Counted from the first letter of the stretch, positions 11,539-22,962 are shown. The stretch: 64,000 nucleotides of DNA from Membranipora membranacea (GCA_914767715.1 OU612069.1:28827387-28891386), one strand, 5' to 3'. Numbers and translations: made by a program. The notes: generated from the sequence alone by a model not told the origin.

Positions 11539-12071
11539 TTAAAGACTACGGAAGGACCGCAGCAATATATAGTCTGGCAGCTAGTTCTGCAGTGATAATG
11601 CAATATTTTATAATTTTTTAAAATTCAGAGCACTTCTTGGTAAAGATTATGTGTATGTCAGGGATCGTCCTCCCTTCTCATCTAAGAGCTATGAGGTATA
11701 TATGTGCCCTAGTGCTGTGCCACCCTACAAAGCTAATACTTCTATCTACTTGAGACAACTGTAAAAATTATTAAATGAAGTTATCTACTATTGTAAAATG
11801 TCTCCTGACAATGAAACTGTATTTATTTTGAACTTATGTGGGAAAGAATGGCAATTAAATGTATTTTGAAGTGTAAGCTTATTATGTTGGCACAGCACTA
11901 GGGCGCATATATACCTCATAGCTCTTAGATGAGAAGGGAGCACAATCCCTAACACTACACATAATTTTTACCCACAAATGCTCTGGATTTTCTAAATGTG
12001 AAAATATTGCATAATTACTGCAGAACTAGCTGCCAGACTATTTATTGCTGTGGTCCTTCCGAAGTCCTTAA
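11539..12071. mobile_element. Non-autonomous long inverted-repeat element with TTAA ends
   Basis: Two 183-base arms (11539-11721 and 11889-12071) are inverted copies, separated by a 167-base AT-rich centre. Both outer ends read TTAA (11539-11542 and 12068-12071), followed inward by AGACTACGGAAGGACCGCAG on the left and a near match (inverted) on the right. TTAA duplications are typical of piggyBac and Kolobok transposons, but the termini do not show the CCC start usual for piggyBac, so the superfamily is not assigned. There is no coding capacity. Arms are about 85-90% alike, so the element is not recent. Confidence 0.85.
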
Positions 12072-12866
12072 CTTGTTCTGTTGTGAGTGGGGTTCTGCCC
12101 TACTTACTGGCACTTATAACACACAGTTGTTTACTGTACTGGGTCACTTCTCACTATTGTACTATGGACCATGATGGCCCTTTCCATTATTGTTCATATG
12201 GCTATCCTTAATTTAGATTATTTTCTAATTCCCTTTCACTTTCATCTTTCATTATAGATCCATTTAGCTCATGCCTCTCATTTCTCTAACTGACCTACAG
12301 GTCACTTGAATCGGAACTTTACCCGGTGCCAGTCCTTTATGGATACATGAAGTGAGCCAGTGTAAGGAGGCACAGCAATGTAAAAAGACTCACACTAAAT
12401 ATGAATCAACACGCAATTTGCCTTTGCAGATTGGCATCATACTCATACAAAGTAAAAAAACGCCAAGGTATAAGCTCTGGTTCTTCACCAATGACTACAA
12501 TAAACTGAATTAATTAGGGAAGCTGTGTATGATCTCATAGAAAATGCTCAAAATCTTTCACCGAAAGCAATTATATTGTTTTATGACAGTATCAATCACT
12601 CTACAAATCAACAAACAAAATGGTGGAAGATTTATGACATGCAAATTTAGAAGGAGTACATAATTACGCATCAAGTATTGAAATATAACTTTTGTCTGTT
12701 CTTTTAAGGCTATGTGCAAAGCAGCATTTGCTAGATTAGTTCAGTATCTATTAAATAGTCGAGTCGCAATACCTAAACAGAGACATGCTTCAATTTATGT
12801 ATTTCTTGGATTCTCCGCTGGAACTATTTAATCAGAACACTCAGAATGCACCAACACACAGCAGAG

Positions 12867-13821
12867 TAGTGATGGCAAATTGTCAGATTTTGGCAAGACC
12901 GGGACGAGACAGCAAGAAAATTCGGGACGAGGCCGGGACGAGACCGGGACGAGACCGAGACATATATCGATGCCGATAAAACATTCTTCAGATATCACAA
13001 TTTAAAAGAATGGTGGATATTCATTCACTATCACTAGTGCAATCAGCTTATAGTACATTTGATTCAAGTTGTCAAGTATTTATTGCAAATTTCCAATAAT
13101 TCTTGCAAATTAAATTTCATTCGAATATCATGCAGCCTGCCACACATGATTGTCATTGCCCAAACTCGTACTCATGATTTATGGGTGTAATCCTACTGTA
13201 ATCCTCCACAGCCAATCTAAACCATAGGCCTATAGTGATAACTAAATAGTTAAACCAAGGAGAAGCTGCTTTTGTCTTGTTTATTATGCCCAACAGTCCA
13301 GTGATTCAGCTTCTGGATATGCTTAGCTTAGGCTCAACTATCTCCTCATATTTATACAATTTGATATCCCATTAGTCATTGTATCCCTTCTCCCTCTTGC
13401 CCCAGGTCCAAATCAATGAGAAAGCTCCACATTGGTCACCCATTCCATCTTTTTAATGGAAGTTGTTTACATAGATATGGCCTTGACTTATCAATCAAAA
13501 CAGACAGCCAATCAATCAAATCTGACAGCCAATCAGATAACATTTCCGTTTAATAATTGCAGCAAAAGCATGACTAATAACTATCTTTCCATAATATCAG
13601 TCTGAATTTCATCTGAAATCATAATATAACAACCGTGGATTGCTGATCACTATGTCACTGGTTCAGTCTGGGTAAAGGCAATATTTTGACCAGCTACCAC
13701 CATTTACAATCGAGTAGTCCCGACCTGTAATAAGAGTTGTCTGTCTCAACGGGACGTGATACTGTCCCGAGGAGACAAGTCCCGCGAGACCGGGAATTGT
13801 CCCATCTCGTTGCCATCACTA
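12867..13821. mobile_element. hAT-type non-autonomous element with 8-bp target duplication
   Basis: The element starts TAGTGATGGCAA and ends TTGCCATCACTA, a perfect 12-base terminal inverted repeat of hAT type (TAGTG/CAGTG start). It is bounded by CAGCAGAG at 12859-12866 and again at 13822-13829, an exact 8-base target duplication as expected for hAT. Subterminal regions carry GGGACGAGACC-like direct repeats on the left (12900-12957) and GGGAC/GTCCC palindromes on the right (13748-13805), possible transposase binding sites. The 955-base interior has no long frame. An intact target duplication suggests fairly recent insertion. Confidence 0.93.
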
Positions 13822-13829
13822 CAGCAGAG

Positions 13830-15029
13830 GATCGCAAATACTCTGCAACTCTACGGCCAAAGGCTTATGAGTCTCAAGCACACAAATGCCGGTCAGTCTG
13901 TCCTCAACTAACACCATCCAAAGGTAACCATCAAGGAAACATTGTTACAGTGATATAAGCATTGTAGAATAAGGTTACTGGCCTAGAATCTCGACGCTAT
14001 AGCATAAGACAGATAAGATTGTGCTTTGTTTCAGATGGCTGTCCGTGGTGGATTATCGTCCAGGCTTGTACAAGGACATCATATTGGAGCTCGGTCGAAA
14101 GAGGAGAGCGATGAGGCATATAAAAGCAGTACCCTTATGGAATGTCAATAAAGATGAATTATTATTTTATAATGCCAAATAGAAATTGATGCTCGGTTAG
14201 CTTATAGATCATGATACCACATTCTAGGACCTTGAGCGATCTGCTTCTAGGTGTGGTAATGTTAAATTAAAGTTCTGAATGCATGCAGAATATAAAGTCA
14301 TTGTGATACCAATAAAAGTGATCGCGGCAAATTTGATGTGATATTCCTTTGTAGCGATAACAATAAATGATGGCATTCTCTTCGATAAAAACATTTTCGA
14401 ACCCTGCAATTCCAAAACAGCCAACTCCGACACAACATTCCATTTAAAAATGCAAAAAATGGCTCATCTTACCTCTATCAAAGTGAATGGTACTTAGATT
14501 TGGAGTTACATAACTTCTGCAATATACTAAATAGATTTTACTAGAATCAAAGTATGTCCCCTGCACTTTGACCAACAAGACTTTGTCTTCACTGTGAAGC
14601 CGGGTTGCTCTCTAGCAGAACATGTAAGACATGGGTTTAGCACTCAAAAATGTTTAGAAAAATAAGGCATGTCAGTGTGAAATTTTGTCGCAAATTTCTA
14701 CTCATAATAATGATAATGATATGATAATTCAGGACATGACACATGTTGCCCCCAGCCATATGAAAAGGGAATTTTAAGACTACAATGAAGCCAAATATCA
14801 GGAAATTGAAGAAATTTTCTTACCAAGAATACTTTGGTAATAAGCTGAACACAGAAGTATTTAATCAGCACAACATTCTACTCCCACACGCACAATGTGT
14901 GTAGATGAGACCTTGATGTCTTTAGCACAGATCGTTACGTAAGAAACGTAAGAAAGTTAGCAAAACTAAATGGTCAACCATTGATCACTAGAATCATAAT
15001 CAGATTAAGCCAGAAGCGTAGAAGACTAT
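13830..15029. other. No gene recognised
   Basis: Mixed AT-rich sequence. Short frames only; no domain, tandem array or paired termini recognised. Confidence 0.4.
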
Positions 15030-15610
15030 AGAAAATACAGACACTATCCAAGTATTGCACACCGTGATGCACTTGAGGTAGCCACAAGGAAACTTAAAAG
15101 GCTAATCGCAAATGCAAAATGCATCTATATAAATTACCACCTCATTAAACTCAAGATGGAAGAATAGAACGCCTAACTTTTTTTAGCGGCCTAAACAAGA
15201 ACAGTGGTAGATCTAATAACAGGATTTTCTCAAAAGTCTTGCTGAACATTTCGCCAATGTATTTGATTATCAGGGACTACCGTTGCCCGTTTTACCTGAC
15301 AACCCAACATGTCCCAAAATGGATGAGATTGAAATTAGTAGACATGGCGTACATATCCTGTTATCTGAGCTTGATGAGAGAAAAGCCTTCGTCACGGATA
15401 ATAAACCCGCAATTGCATTAAAATTTTTTTGCTGATATCTGTCCTTTATTTGTAAATTGTGTCCATGCTTGAAACAAGCCTGTGTGAGGGAAGAATGCCT
15501 GATGTTCCGAAAAGAGCATTAATTGGACCCCTCTATAAAGGAGGCTGTCGCACAGATACTCACAACTATAGGACTGTCAGTCTGCACTGCTTTTACAATC
15601 GGTGATCGCA
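15030..15610 (+). pseudogene. LINE ORF2 fragment: linker and RT start
   Basis: Three neighbouring frames give the classical order of a LINE before and into the RT domain. First, HRDALEVATRKLKRLIANAK near 15060. Next, AEHFANVFDYQGLPLPVLPD and ISRHGVHILLSELDERKAF with TDNKPAIALK (15238-15434). Then LETSLCEGRMPDVPKRALIG, PLYKGGCRTDTHNYRTVSLH (15468-15600). The last contains the NYR-x-[IV]-S-[LV] motif of RT block 1. The first stop and a frameshift at 15434-15468 break the frame, and the piece ends before the catalytic palm. It is a different subfamily from the LINE at 28-31 kb. Confidence 0.8.
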
Positions 15611-16405
15611 TGTGCAATTGTTTTAACCTAAGCTAGATATAAAAAAAACGTTTCATGACCCCTATTCAATTGATAGTCTCATATTCTAGGATGCTTACTA
15701 GGTCAAGTTCCACCTGCTCATGACAAAAATGTATCCAGATGCCATACTCTAAACGATAAGACCAGATAGTTCTGCGAAAGGCACAATATGCATAGCGAGT
15801 ACACACTAATGGTCAACGATATTTTCCATGTCGGGGGAAACACTAATTTTTAACTTATAATACTAACAAAACTCCTGCGATCCAGATTTCCATTAATTCT
15901 TTAATTCTGGGCTAATTTCTTTCAATCTGAAGCATTTATCCGCATGTATGTTTTATTTGTGTTTTTTATGTGTATAATTTATATTGTCAGTGTAATCTAA
16001 ATGAGACCAGTGAAAAAAGATACTGGTATAATCAACAATAATAGTCAAAGATATATATTATAATTATTCCGGGCCTGGTGGTTTCGTCTAAATACTAATT
16101 CCGAGCACTATGCTCTCGGTCAAACAATTGTCTGTCTGCTACTGACCCTCAACCGCGACCACGAAGTCAGGTAAAAAAATCCGAGACCACCACTCGGTTA
16201 AGGTACTCAATTTCTGAACAAACCCCTTTTTATTTTATCCCTAACAAAAATCATTGGACCAATAGAAGTTCATTTAAAAAAACTGAGAAGAACTCAGAAA
16301 AATCATAATAAAAAGGAGTAACCAGTGTAACAATTTGACTGGGGCTGTTTGGTAGTGCTAGAGCTATCAGACCGGTCGTTGCAGTGCAAACTTAACCTCT
16401 AAACT

Positions 16406-17085
16406 ATGATGAGTGCCGGGGAAAATGACAGGCCTGCGAAGTTTCTGGCCTATGTGAAAAAGAAAAAAAGGTTCCCAAATGTATGAGACACTCAAGATAT
16501 AGTGGCAAGAATACGATCTCTTCTTACAGTTATGTCATATATCACTTGTCTAGTATCATTATTGTTTTCAACATTCTGTAGGTAGCTATTATCGGAGATT
16601 CTCATGTCCGAAGGATGCGCGATGCCGATATGGCAGCCAACTCCTTTATAGCTTCCAAAAACATCTTGGCAACATTCATTTGCCAGGGCGGGGCGACAAC
16701 CCAACGGTTATAGAATGTAGAACTGGACAGGCAGTTCGATTGCATAGTTATCGCCATTGGGTCTAACGAGCTGTCATGCAATATAGAACAGCTACAGGGC
16801 AGATTGAACGACTCCAGCAGTCATATTATTCATAACGGTTATACAAAAATAACATTATCATCATGAGGCTCTGGCCGAGAAAATCACCATCATTTTCGGT
16901 CTGAGCGCAGATTTTTAACAAACGAAGTCGCAGGAGGATGTTCAGGCATTCTGTTTTGGGAAAGGTCAAAAAATTTTACATTCCCAATATCTGATGATGT
17001 ACATTTAACTAAGAATTCATACCGCCGTGCTAAAAAATATGTTATATCTCCCATACAATGTCTATTTCCGTATAATTCAAAATGA
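16406..17085 (+). pseudogene. SGNH/GDSL-like hydrolase ORF of the YR retroelement
   Basis: A start at 16406 gives MMSAGENDRPAKFLAYVKKK and then a stop. From 16582 a frame reads VAIIGDSHVRRMRDADM (block I with the nucleophile-type GDS), passes one stop (16711-16713), and continues FDCIVIAIGSNELSC (block III, GSN). After a frame change, SDDVHLTKNSYRRAKKYV near 17000-17050 supplies block V (D-x-x-H). All three diagnostic SGNH blocks are therefore present in order, so the ancestor probably had an esterase-like fold. The role of this domain in retroelements is not established. It precedes Gag by about 120 bases. Confidence 0.7.
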
Positions 17086-17205
17086 ATAAAAGCAGTTGAG
17101 ACCGTGATACTCGGTCACCAAACCAAAATAGATTATTATTTATTATTACTATGAATCTGGCATTTATAATCTGTTTTATAGAAGGGAGAGCAAAGTGTTG
17201 GTATT

Positions 17206-18002
17206 GAGGAAAATCTAGTTAGGAGTATTGATGGGCCACCAGAGATCCCACAAGGGAAAGATGCCGGCACAAGTGAGAGTACCAACAGAAGTGGGAAAGA
17301 ACGCAAATTACCAGAGAACAAGGATAAAACTATCAGTAGAAAAACGTCTTAAACGAGTCAAGACACAAGCAGTGAAGAAAGCTCTGATGAGAGCAGTGAT
17401 GAGGGCAGTGCAATCACCAGAAATGTCGATATGTTCGCTACACCTAATGAACCACTCACCGATCATGTTGACACAAAGCTAAAAAAAAGGGACAATTTGT
17501 GCATTTGAATAAACTGTTTCGGAGAGACACCACCCAGTCATCCTCACAGGTTTTCTCGCTAGAGAATGGCGCTCTTAAGCTGAAGGACGGCGATGAAAAG
17601 AAAGTGAGAAGTTTCGGAATGTCGCTAGACTGTTTTATAGTTTACATGACCATCAGGAAAAAGAAGTACCCTGATGAAATGCTTGGAATGTTAAAACACA
17701 TGGAGACCAACAAGCGGTTAAATTCGGAAGGTTTTGATGCCATAGCCTATGACATTAGATTTCGCCATATGAAAGCGACATATGGCGGACTCCCATGGGG
17801 GTAATTCATGCCACAAAGCACTTCATTGGCTAGTAGGCCACCAATGAGAAGTAATTTTAACACCTCAACAGCTCCCATCAATCGAGGAATCTGCAAATAT
17901 TTTAATCTAGGTGGATGTAGTAAAAAAGATTGTTGTACATATAAGCATATATGTTCCAAATGCAATGTTTTTGGCCATGGGGCAAACTCATGTAAAAAAT
18001 GA
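17206..18002 (+). pseudogene. Gag-like protein with tandem zinc fingers
   Basis: The N-terminal part (17206-17500) is polar and acidic, reading SQDTSSEESSDESSDEGSA. A frameshift near 17500 leads to a helical region (KKVRSFGMSLDCFIVYMT, YPDEMLGMLKHMETN), then one stop at 17802-17804, and a cysteine cluster CKYFNLGGCSKKDCCTYKHI followed by CSKCNVFGHGANSCKK. The last is a C-x2-C-x4-H-x4-C knuckle; the first is CCCH-like. This paired zinc-finger arrangement is typical of DIRS/Ngaro Gag and would bind element RNA. Position directly before RT fits. Confidence 0.75.
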
Positions 18003-18276
18003 GAGGTTAAAACGATTCAATTTTTCTCATAGAAATTCAGACAGTGACTATAATCATTTATTAATGGTGAAAGCAGATTGCTTATTTATGATATTTTTTC
18101 TACCTTCATCCTCAAACATCATAAATATAAGCAGTATCAAATGTGATAGTCGTTTGAAAACCATTTAAAACAGATGTATCATACTATATTTCATTGATGT
18201 TATGGTGTACCGACATTAGTTTATCTTTTACAGCTTCGCATGACAATGCTACTGATTTCCAAACAAGGCAAGCAAA

Positions 18277-18645
18277 GTGGACCTGAAGGATGCCTATCGC
18301 CGCGTTCCTATTCACAAAGATGACTGGAGATACCTCGGCATGAAATTTCAAGATAAGTATGTCTGTGATACTTGCTTACTAATGGGACTCGGCACATATT
18401 GCTGCATATTCACAGAGGTATCAAATGCTTTAGCGCGGGCATTTAGAAAAAACATTCAAAAATATGCCATACTTCCAGGAAAGTCTTTGCTGGGGAGCCT
18501 TCATGAGCAACTGAGAGGGGTTCTGTCGAAAGATGGTTGGGCTACGAGGCGTGTAAGCAGTGGAGTAACAGAAGACCTGTCACTTTGGAATCAGTTCTTG
18601 GCGAGTTGCACTGCAGAGAAAAAGTTCAAATTCGTATTCCCATAG
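18277..18645 (+). pseudogene. DIRS-type reverse transcriptase, partial
   Basis: The frame opens VDLKDAYRRVPIHKDDWRYL, the RT motif A region with its catalytic aspartate as it appears in DIRS/Ngaro elements, then GMKFQDKYVCDTCLLMGLGT and FTEVSNALARAFRKNIQK. The segment that should hold the YLDD catalytic box is missing: the text jumps from the motif B helix to an unalignable stretch that runs into the RNase H frame. The deletion removes an essential part of the palm, so the copy cannot be active. Confidence 0.75.
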
Positions 18646-18660
18646 GAGGAACCAAAACAT

Positions 18661-19107
18661 GTGATATCAACAGACGCCTCAGGATCTATTGGATATGGTG
18701 CAGTGATTGGGGATATGTGGTTCAGTGGAAAATGGGATGATGATTGGTGGCGCTCTCGAAATATCGCACTCCTAGAGCTTTACCTGGTATACGCTGATCC
18801 TCATAGCTGGATAGGAGAGTTAAGTAATTCAACCATCCGTGTATACACCAACAATATTGCCTTAGTTTCAATGCTGAACGCTATGAACTCAAAAGTTTGT
18901 AAAATCAATACCCTACTCAAGCGCTGTGCTCTGTTGATTATGGAACATAATGTGGTGGTCAGGGCTGTTAACATAATAACTGAAGACAAAACTATTCCGG
19001 ATAACCTATCTCGAGATCTAGACTGTAAAAACTTTCTCAAAGCTGAACAGAAATATACCCTCCTGCATATACATAACCCGTGTACCATTATAAAATTACT
19101 TCGATAA
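18661..19107 (+). pseudogene. RNase H domain of the YR retroelement
   Basis: This 148-codon frame is intact. It starts ISTDASGSIGYGAVIGDMWF, the first catalytic aspartate in the TDAS-x-x-GxG form used by DIRS/Ngaro RNase H. It continues with NIALLELYLV (catalytic glutamate), IRVYTNNIALVSMLNAM (second aspartate position occupied by N in TNN), and ends IPDNLSRDLDCKNF (final D region). The asparagine at the TDN position is a possible key-residue loss. It degrades RNA in the RNA-DNA hybrid during replication. Confidence 0.75.
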
Positions 19108-19229
19108 TGTTCAATAAAAGCTGCCTCCTTTGTGATAGTCGAGGGACATAAATGTGTTAAATTCAATTATGTTGGTCGAATCTCTTTACCACTATATAGA
19201 ATACTGTTCCCTGTAATGTTTCAATTTTA

Positions 19230-20108
19230 GATGAGCTGAGGAGATTGGCTGGAAAGTTAGAGGCGAACTCAGTGACAGCCGGTACACAAGAGAACTACGC
19301 AGCTGTTATCATGAAACTTCAGGAGTTCTGCCGAAGCAACAAAATTAAAGATAAGTTTTCTCCTGCTGCCATAGAACTGTTTGTGACCCATTTGAGGCAA
19401 CGAAAGAATCTTTGCCACAGCAAATTGCAAGCTAACTTTGCTGCAGTAACGACATCACTGTCACATGAACAATGTAGATATTCACTTTGACACGCCCAGA
19501 CTAAAACTATTATTACGTTGGATTAAAAAAACTGACAACAGTAACTCAGTACAGCGTTGCATTAACAGGGTCTCATAAAATCACTTACATCGCCTATGTG
19601 TTGCAGCTGATGTGTTGTACAATGAAATCTGTGCACGCATGTACAAGGCCTAATTTGTATTAACATTTTTTTCGGACTTCTCAGACCGTCAGAAGTTGCC
19701 AGATCTAAATTTACACCAAATCATCAGTTGAAGCGCAAGTCTGTAAGGTTTGGGAGTACCGTGCTTATGCTTACATTCACAAGCTTTAAACACTCCGAGA
19801 GAAGCGTCAATGTCAAGGTTGCACGGATTGCTGATGTCTCTTTGTGTCCTTGGACCAACTTATTTAGTTATCTAACAAAACAGTAGTTAAGTGCCGAAGA
19901 CCTGCTTTTTCCTGTATCCACCACAGAATTTGCTCAGGTTTTATCTCAGTGCTCCGAGCAGGCAAACATAAAGACAAAGTTGACTCCCCATTCATTTAGA
20001 CGTGGTGGTGCAACTTAGTTTTCTAGCAATGGTATGCCTGATGCTAAGCTTAAAGCATATGGGAGATGGTCTTCAAATGCTTATATTTGTTATGTGAAAG
20101 CGGACTAA
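19230..20108 (+). pseudogene. Tyrosine recombinase of the DIRS/Ngaro-like element
   Basis: The N-terminal SAM-like core-binding part reads DELRRLAGKLEANSVTAGTQ, YAAVIMKLQEFCRS and SPAAIELFVTHLRQRK (19230-19490). After decayed sequence the catalytic domain (19671-20108) has FGLLRPSEVARSKF (first Arg, 19683-19685), LTPHSFRRGGAT (H-x-x-R, 19989 onward) and GRWSSNAYICYVKAD with the nucleophilic Tyr at 20091-20093. Two stops lie inside the catalytic frame, one after YLTKQ and one after RRGGAT. The R-HxxR-Y set is otherwise preserved. The enzyme would integrate a circular DNA copy. Confidence 0.82.
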
Positions 20109-20165
20109 TAACTTTGTACTTTTTGGCGAAAATCTACGATGCTCCTGATATAAGATCTTGATTTT

Positions 20166-20550
20166 TGGCAGAATATTTTTGCATAAAAGCCCAACTGTTA
20201 TCAAATGAAAAGGGTTTTTTTCTGGTTGAGACATTTTGTATGAATTGTCTTGTTCAAGGGAACAAGGCAATCCAACCTGAAGTTGCTGCTTCTAGTATAG
20301 CGGAGTTATCTTCCTTTTCGGTAAGGGAGATAACTTCAATGACATGTAGTCAGTTCCTTGACCTTGTATGATTACTCAGTACAAGCTGATTTGCATAAAG
20401 CCTTGAAAGCTAGGAAGTAATAGTCCTGGCCATTATTATTGACTAGATACTTGTCAGTGTCCTACTAACTGGCAACCAAGAAAATATGCCACCTTCCAAC
20501 CCCATCCATGGACCTTTCTTACTCTGTGGCAGAATATTTTCACATAAAAG
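20166..20550. repeat. Short direct repeat pair, 358 bp apart
   Basis: TGGCAGAATATTTTTGCATA at about 20166 recurs with two changes at about 20524, each followed by AAAGC. They lie just downstream of the recombinase. Split direct repeats are a feature of Ngaro ends, but only this ~25-base match was seen, so a link is speculative. Confidence 0.35.
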
Positions 20551-20959
20551 CATTGTATATATGTGCTGAGAATATAACACTGAAACAAAAATCAACTAAA
20601 AAGAGAGTATTAATCATCAGAGTAATATCTCAAAACACAAAATTTTGTCTGCTCTCTGATTTCTATCTGTTATATTTGTCACAAAGACTAAACACGTTTA
20701 TTATCTTTCTTTCTATCTATTCTGGATCGCAGTGATTTCGGTTGCCATTGCCATGATATTCGGCCATTTATTTTGGCATTTTACAATGCTACAATGAATA
20801 TACCAAATAAAATGCCTCGAATGGAAATTGATTGTTTGCTTCCTTGTGATGTTCGACGGAGGAAAAACAGCAATAAAACATTCATAAACTATATCACTGT
20901 TCTAACCTTAGGATAAGAGATCTTACATGTCTATAGGAACTTATTGTATCTTAATATAG

Positions 20960-21049
20960 GCTGAGTACATCATCTAATTGGATCGGAGAACTAAAGAACC
21001 TCAAGAAACTTTATATGACGGATTATAATCTCACAGATCTCCCTGACAG
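20960..21049 (+). CDS. Isolated leucine-rich-repeat exon
   Basis: A 90-base open segment is bounded by an AG acceptor (20958-20959) and a GT donor (21050, GTGGGT). It reads LSTSSNWIGELKNLKKLYMT and DYNLTDLPDR, a clear LRR unit (W-I-x-x-L-x-x-L-x-x-L-x-[ML]-x-x-[YN]-x-L-x-x-[LI]-P). Such repeats form solenoids for protein binding in receptors and adaptors. No other LRR exon was found nearby, so it is either one exon of a host gene with long introns or a displaced pseudo-exon. Splice edges and in-frame repeat agree with an exon. Confidence 0.5.
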
Positions 21050-21072
21050 GTGGGTCAGAGATATCTATGTTT

Positions 21073-21160
21073 GCAGTCTTCGCTCACAGCCGGTGCTCAC
21101 AGTATGTGCTCAAAGTCTGTGCTCACAGTCTATGCTCACAGTCTTCGCTCGCTTCATGAA
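21073..21160. repeat. Short tandem repeat, GTCTGTGCTCACA-like
   Basis: About six imperfect units of 13-15 bases (CAGTCTTCGCTCA, GTCTGTGCTCACA and variants) follow directly after the LRR exon's splice donor. Confidence 0.8.
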
Positions 21161-22049
21161 TCACACCCCAATAATTAACTCCAACCTTTTTGCATGAGAA
21201 CGTAACTAACTGTACCCCACTCTCCTTGATTGGACCAAACTTCCTGCACACGTAATGTGCCACTCCACCACCTGCGGATGAGAAGCTAGGCTACCATAGT
21301 AATTCATTAGGCATTTTTGTAGCAAGAAAGTATATTTTGGATTGTCAACATGTATACATTGCTTGCTTACATTGTAGGAAATGTTACTTCATCAACTGCC
21401 AAAACAGTATTCGCATCAAGGCAATAGCAACCTACAAAAATCCTACAAACATCCTCCAAGCCAGGATAGTGATATTTTACCACTGTCTTTGTGAAACTGC
21501 TTGATCATGGTTTATTGGAGTCATGAAGCCTCTATGGTCTTGGTGTAACTGTTGGAGTGTAAATGTTAGTGTTTCCGACTGATAATAGTTGTTTGTACAA
21601 TTTTTGTGACGGTCCGCTTTGAGGACCTCAAGGAATTTGTCAGATAGAATTTTGATGAAGATGTACGCAAGAAGCTTGTCCAGCATTTCTGTGTACTACA
21701 TCATCAGATGTTAAGACCCTTCAATTTATAGGATGAAGCTACTGCAATTATACATCATAGCTCTATAAAATTCAAATAAACATTCTAGATGGCCTGCAAA
21801 CAGTGTGATGGAGGAGAATAGAAATCGACCGGGATAGTTCAGTGGAGGTTTCGCTACATCAGGATAATACACCAAGCAAGAGAGAACATCTTATATAAGA
21901 GTGCGTTTAAATTCCAATGAATAACTTATCACATCAAGGTTGCATCGGATCTCGAAATTGTTGCTCACCTCTTTTTGACAAGCAATCAGGCTGTCAATCA
22001 TACTTTATACATTATATATAGAAACAGTATAGTATAATATATTATGTCT
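21161..22049. other. No gene recognised; one segment shared with 32.6 kb
   Basis: Around 21610-21695 the plus strand reads RFEDLKEFV, then a stop, then FDEDVRKKLVQHF. At 32637-32710 a related stretch reads HLEDRKEFVTENLDKDGRKE. Both look like copies of one unnamed coding or repeat sequence. Otherwise nothing is recognised. Confidence 0.4.
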
Positions 22050-22416
22050 TACTTTCAGCTTCACCTAGAGGAATCATGTATAAATGTCAACCACCAGTAA
22101 CAAATACAGTCGACCTCTCCGAAAGGGAGATACCGGATGACGAGAACTGGGTAAGGAGGCAAATTGATACTGTTGGGTGAGTAATTACTTAAGCTCAAAC
22201 AATGTCACACATGTTCAAGATAGCGAAAAGAAATAGCTTCCATCCACTCAACTATCATTTCTATCATTATTCGACATCGACTTGCACAATGAAATTTGCT
22301 GTTAGTTTACATTGAGCCGCCCAAAAACTAAACTTCTCTATCTGGATTGAAAACAAAAGTCAGTGACGATCTTACCTTGTTTTGTGACAAGTCCTCAATT
22401 TAGTCTCATTATACAG

Positions 22417-22523
22417 AGGCAGGTGGGAAAAGAGGGTGGTGTGGTAACAGCTTGGTATTCAAAGCAGGCAGGAATGACTCGGATTACCACACAGAAATGA
22501 ACAGCACTGTTTTCGAAGAACAA
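22417..22523 (+). pseudogene. Tc1/mariner-type (DDE_3-like) transposase exon, copy 1
   Basis: Bounded by an AG acceptor (ATACAG) and a GTAAGT donor, the exon reads AGGKRGWCGNSLVFKAGRND, then SDYHTEMNSTVFEEQ. This matches the pattern of a spliced invertebrate DDE_3-like transposase in which LI-x-x-H-A-G-x-x-x-G is followed by LVFK(A/S), a DYH-x-EMN block and FEEW. The preceding exon (ending at 22178 before GTGAGT) would supply the LILL part but has a stop in this copy. Only this central part of the catalytic domain is covered. Confidence 0.6.
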
Positions 22524-22962
22524 GTAAGTAATTTAACCTACATGCAAAAGCATATAATTAATGCTACAAAACTTGCATTCCTAGTAGACCCTTCCTGAAC
22601 ATGAAATACAGTGACGGATTCGTCCCCGATTTCGCTCAGAAAAATCTGCCAGTCTGTTTCTACCTTAACATCTTCGAACCAGCTGATACCAACAATATTT
22701 CGTTTCGCCATCAGAGTGCTAAGCACACTGAAGGGCGAATTCGTTTAGGGCGGTTTGTATTGGTATCTATAGGTACGTAGTCTGAGATTTGTCAAAGGCA
22801 TGTAGGTTTTCCCAAAGTATTTTATCATATCATTCTTTCCCTGCAATGTACAAAAATAAACTGACAAATGAAATAAATAAAGAGCCAAATCTAAATCCAG
22901 AACACGCTCTTTCAACACTCTCAACTTTTTAACTAGCAATCAATCAGTTCTTGTTTACCATT

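Larger units (their letters stand above)
16406..20108 (+). mobile_element. DIRS/Ngaro-like tyrosine-recombinase retroelement (decayed)
   Basis: In one orientation the block carries an SGNH-like hydrolase, a zinc-finger Gag, RT, RNase H and a tyrosine recombinase, each broken by a few stops or frameshifts. RT-RNase H with a tyrosine recombinase in place of a DDE integrase defines DIRS-group elements; a separate hydrolase frame is known in some Ngaro-type members. Terminal repeats were not resolved: candidate end sequences near 16070-16215 and 20110-20550 do not form a clear split-repeat pattern. Domain order is convincing, so boundaries are domain limits rather than true termini. Confidence 0.85.

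Noticed and set aside
22538-22726. Minus-strand frame conserved in both copies of the duplicated block, considered as a second Harbinger gene.
   Set aside because: The matching region in copy 2 is shortened by a deletion and the frame shows no Myb/SANT or MADF pattern; conservation is explained by the recent duplication.
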